Assembly (NCBI GenBank): GCA_036260075.1
Contig: DATAAM010000121.1
Coordinates: 1 to 42,834 of the forward strand
Reading direction: 5' to 3'
Source of the DNA: DATAAM01 sp036260075
GTDB lineage: Bacteria; Actinomycetota; Acidimicrobiia; Acidimicrobiales; JAHWLA01
Length of the DNA stretch: 42,834 nt
Part shown: piece after piece, positions 42,011-42,834 of the stretch
Position numbering within the stretch: position 1 is the stretch's first letter
Layout of the letters: each line of letters opens with the position of its first letter
The notes under the pieces: model-generated
Seen by the model: the letters and a program-made list of their open reading frames with translations, nothing else
What the model was told of the DNA's origin: nothing
Database searches by the model: none
Made by a program: the position numbers and the translations under genes

Positions 42011-42834
42011 GCCCGCACCAACTCCTCCCCCTCCTCGTTCTGGTGGGGGATGGGCAGGGTGGCGAAGAGGGTGCCGACGGCCATGAGGCCGCCGCCGACC
42101 CACAGCCACACGACCAGCGGCTGCACGACCACGGCCAGCACCACTTCGCCCTCGGGCCGGGTGGCGGGCGAGATGAGCGTGAGGTACACGTCCTCGAGGG
42201 GGCCGACTCGCACCGACGGCGTGCCGATCGCCTGCGTGGCGAAGGGGAACTGGTTCAGCGCCGGGCGGAACACCCGCCCACCGTCCACCCGCACCCGGGC
42301 CTCCACGGCGGTGCGATTGGCGTACCGGCGGGTCTCCGAGCCGAGGTAGGTCACCCGGTGGCCCGCCAGCTCGGCCGACTCGCCGGGCGAGAGCCGGAAC
42401 TCGGCCCGGTGCCCGTACGACTGGGCGGCGGCGAAGGCGACGGCGATCACCACCACCCCGAGGTGCACCACCATGCCGCCGTTGGTGCGCCCCAGCACCG
42501 AGCGCGACAGCCACAGCTGCCGCAGCGCCGCCGCCCCTGCGAACGTGCCCAGCCCGAACGCGGCCACCGGCGCCAGGCCCCGCAGCCCCAGCAGGACGCA
42601 CAGCACCACCACCGCGGTGGCCGCCCACGCGGGCCACAGCAGCCTGCGGTGCACCAGCTCGCCCGACGCCCTCCGCCACGGCAGCGCGGGCGCCACCGCC
42701 ATGAGGAACAGCAGCACCAGCGCGATCGGGGTCGTCATGCGGTCGAAGTAGGGCCGCCCCACCGAGATGCGCTCGCCGTCGATCGCCTCGGCCAGCAATG
42801 GGAAGACGGTGCCCAGGAGCACGACGAAGGCGAA
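42007..42834 (-). CDS. ccmF: Cytochrome c heme lyase CcmF, C-terminal part (N-terminus beyond window)
   Basis: The last 276 codons of a CcmF gene; the frame is open at the window edge. Visible parts are FAFVVLLGTVFPLLAEAIDGERISVGRPYFDRM, several membrane helices (VLLFLMAVAPALPW, AATAVVVLCVLLGL), NGGMVVHLGVVVIAVAFAAAQ with the heme-type His, and a periplasmic beta domain before the last helix (VVVQPLVVWLWVGGGLMAVGTLF). CcmF joins heme to apocytochrome c in System I maturation. It is the first gene of the coupled ccmFGH unit visible here. Confidence 0.92.
   Translation of the reverse strand, partial: FAFVVLLGTVFPLLAEAIDGERISVGRPYFDRMTTPIALVLLFLMAVAPALPWRRASGELVHRRLLWPAWAATAVVVLCVLLGLRGLAPVAAFGLGTFAGAAALRQLWLSRSVLGRTNGGMVVHLGVVVIAVAFAAAQSYGHRAEFRLSPGESAELAGHRVTYLGSETRRYANRTAVEARVRVDGGRVFRPALNQFPFATQAIGTPSVRVGPLEDVYLTLISPATRPEGEVVLAVVVQPLVVWLWVGGGLMAVGTLFATLPIPHQNEEGEELVRA

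Overview
The window comes from the chromosome of a high-GC actinobacterium. It carries a WhiB-family Fe-S regulator, a UsfX/RsbW plus SigF-type pair, a DUF3107 protein, the actinobacterial trio of MSMEG_4193-type phosphatase, DUF3090 and SCO1664-like kinase fold, a PdtaS-type histidine kinase and paired ArsA-like ATPases. Tandem C-terminal repeats of the GYW-VA-DGGIF-FGDA type in a giant secreted protein point to class Acidimicrobiia; that placement is an inference. No transposase, integrase, phage gene, CRISPR array or rRNA was seen. Coding density is very high, with no gene-free stretch above 300 bp, and many genes overlap by 1-4 bases.

Layout. 1-5657: partial DinB-like gene, TauE/SafE-type permease, family 5 uracil-DNA glycosylase, the phosphatase/DUF3090/SCO1664 trio, a 330-residue unknown and an aldose-1-epimerase-like protein. 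5623-9276 (minus): secreted orphan, then an etfB-etfA-gulonolactone oxidase-like unit. 9393-12157: usfX-sigF, lipid kinase, glycerophosphodiesterase. 12306-17685: WhiB, TetR, a hybrid histidine kinase with no sensor domain, a PdtaS-like kinase and a PHP phosphatase. 17895-23081: a 1728-residue secreted protein with RTX-type calcium-binding repeats, an FN3 domain and six propeller-like repeats. 23106-26965 (minus): lgt, DUF3107, two ArsA-like ATPases and an O-methyltransferase, all translationally coupled. 26987-27060: a tRNA gene. 27188-32193: dGTPase-like HD hydrolase, a GAF-histidine kinase/NarL-type regulator pair and an ECF sigma factor with a membrane-anchored tail. 32183-37829: small secreted protein, HTH protein, the mrp/molybdenum oxidoreductase/cytochrome b unit, SufR-type regulator with cysteine desulfurase, and a duplicated SnoaL-like protein. 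37994-38835: azlC-azlD. 38821-42834 (minus): ccmF-ccmG-ccmH/TPR-atuA-atuA-associated protein.

How the genes work together. Several units look like real circuits: SufR with a perfect dyad at its promoter, divergent from mrp and in operon with a cysteine desulfurase (Fe-S supply); UsfX overlapping its sigma factor; a sensor kinase overlapping its response regulator; and a cytochrome c maturation operon. Electron-transfer flavoprotein genes run into a flavin-dependent sugar-lactone oxidase gene.

The most unusual observation is the tRNA at 26987-27060. It folds as a canonical class I tRNA with a 5-nt variable loop and discriminator G, yet its anticodon is UAA, which reads the leucine codon UUA. 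Bacterial leucine tRNAs are normally class II with A73. By eye I found only two TTA codons in the window, in the DUF3090 gene and the SnoaL-like gene. This is the best candidate for something undescribed. The giant RTX/propeller protein with a structured 5' leader and the membrane-tailed ECF sigma factor come next.
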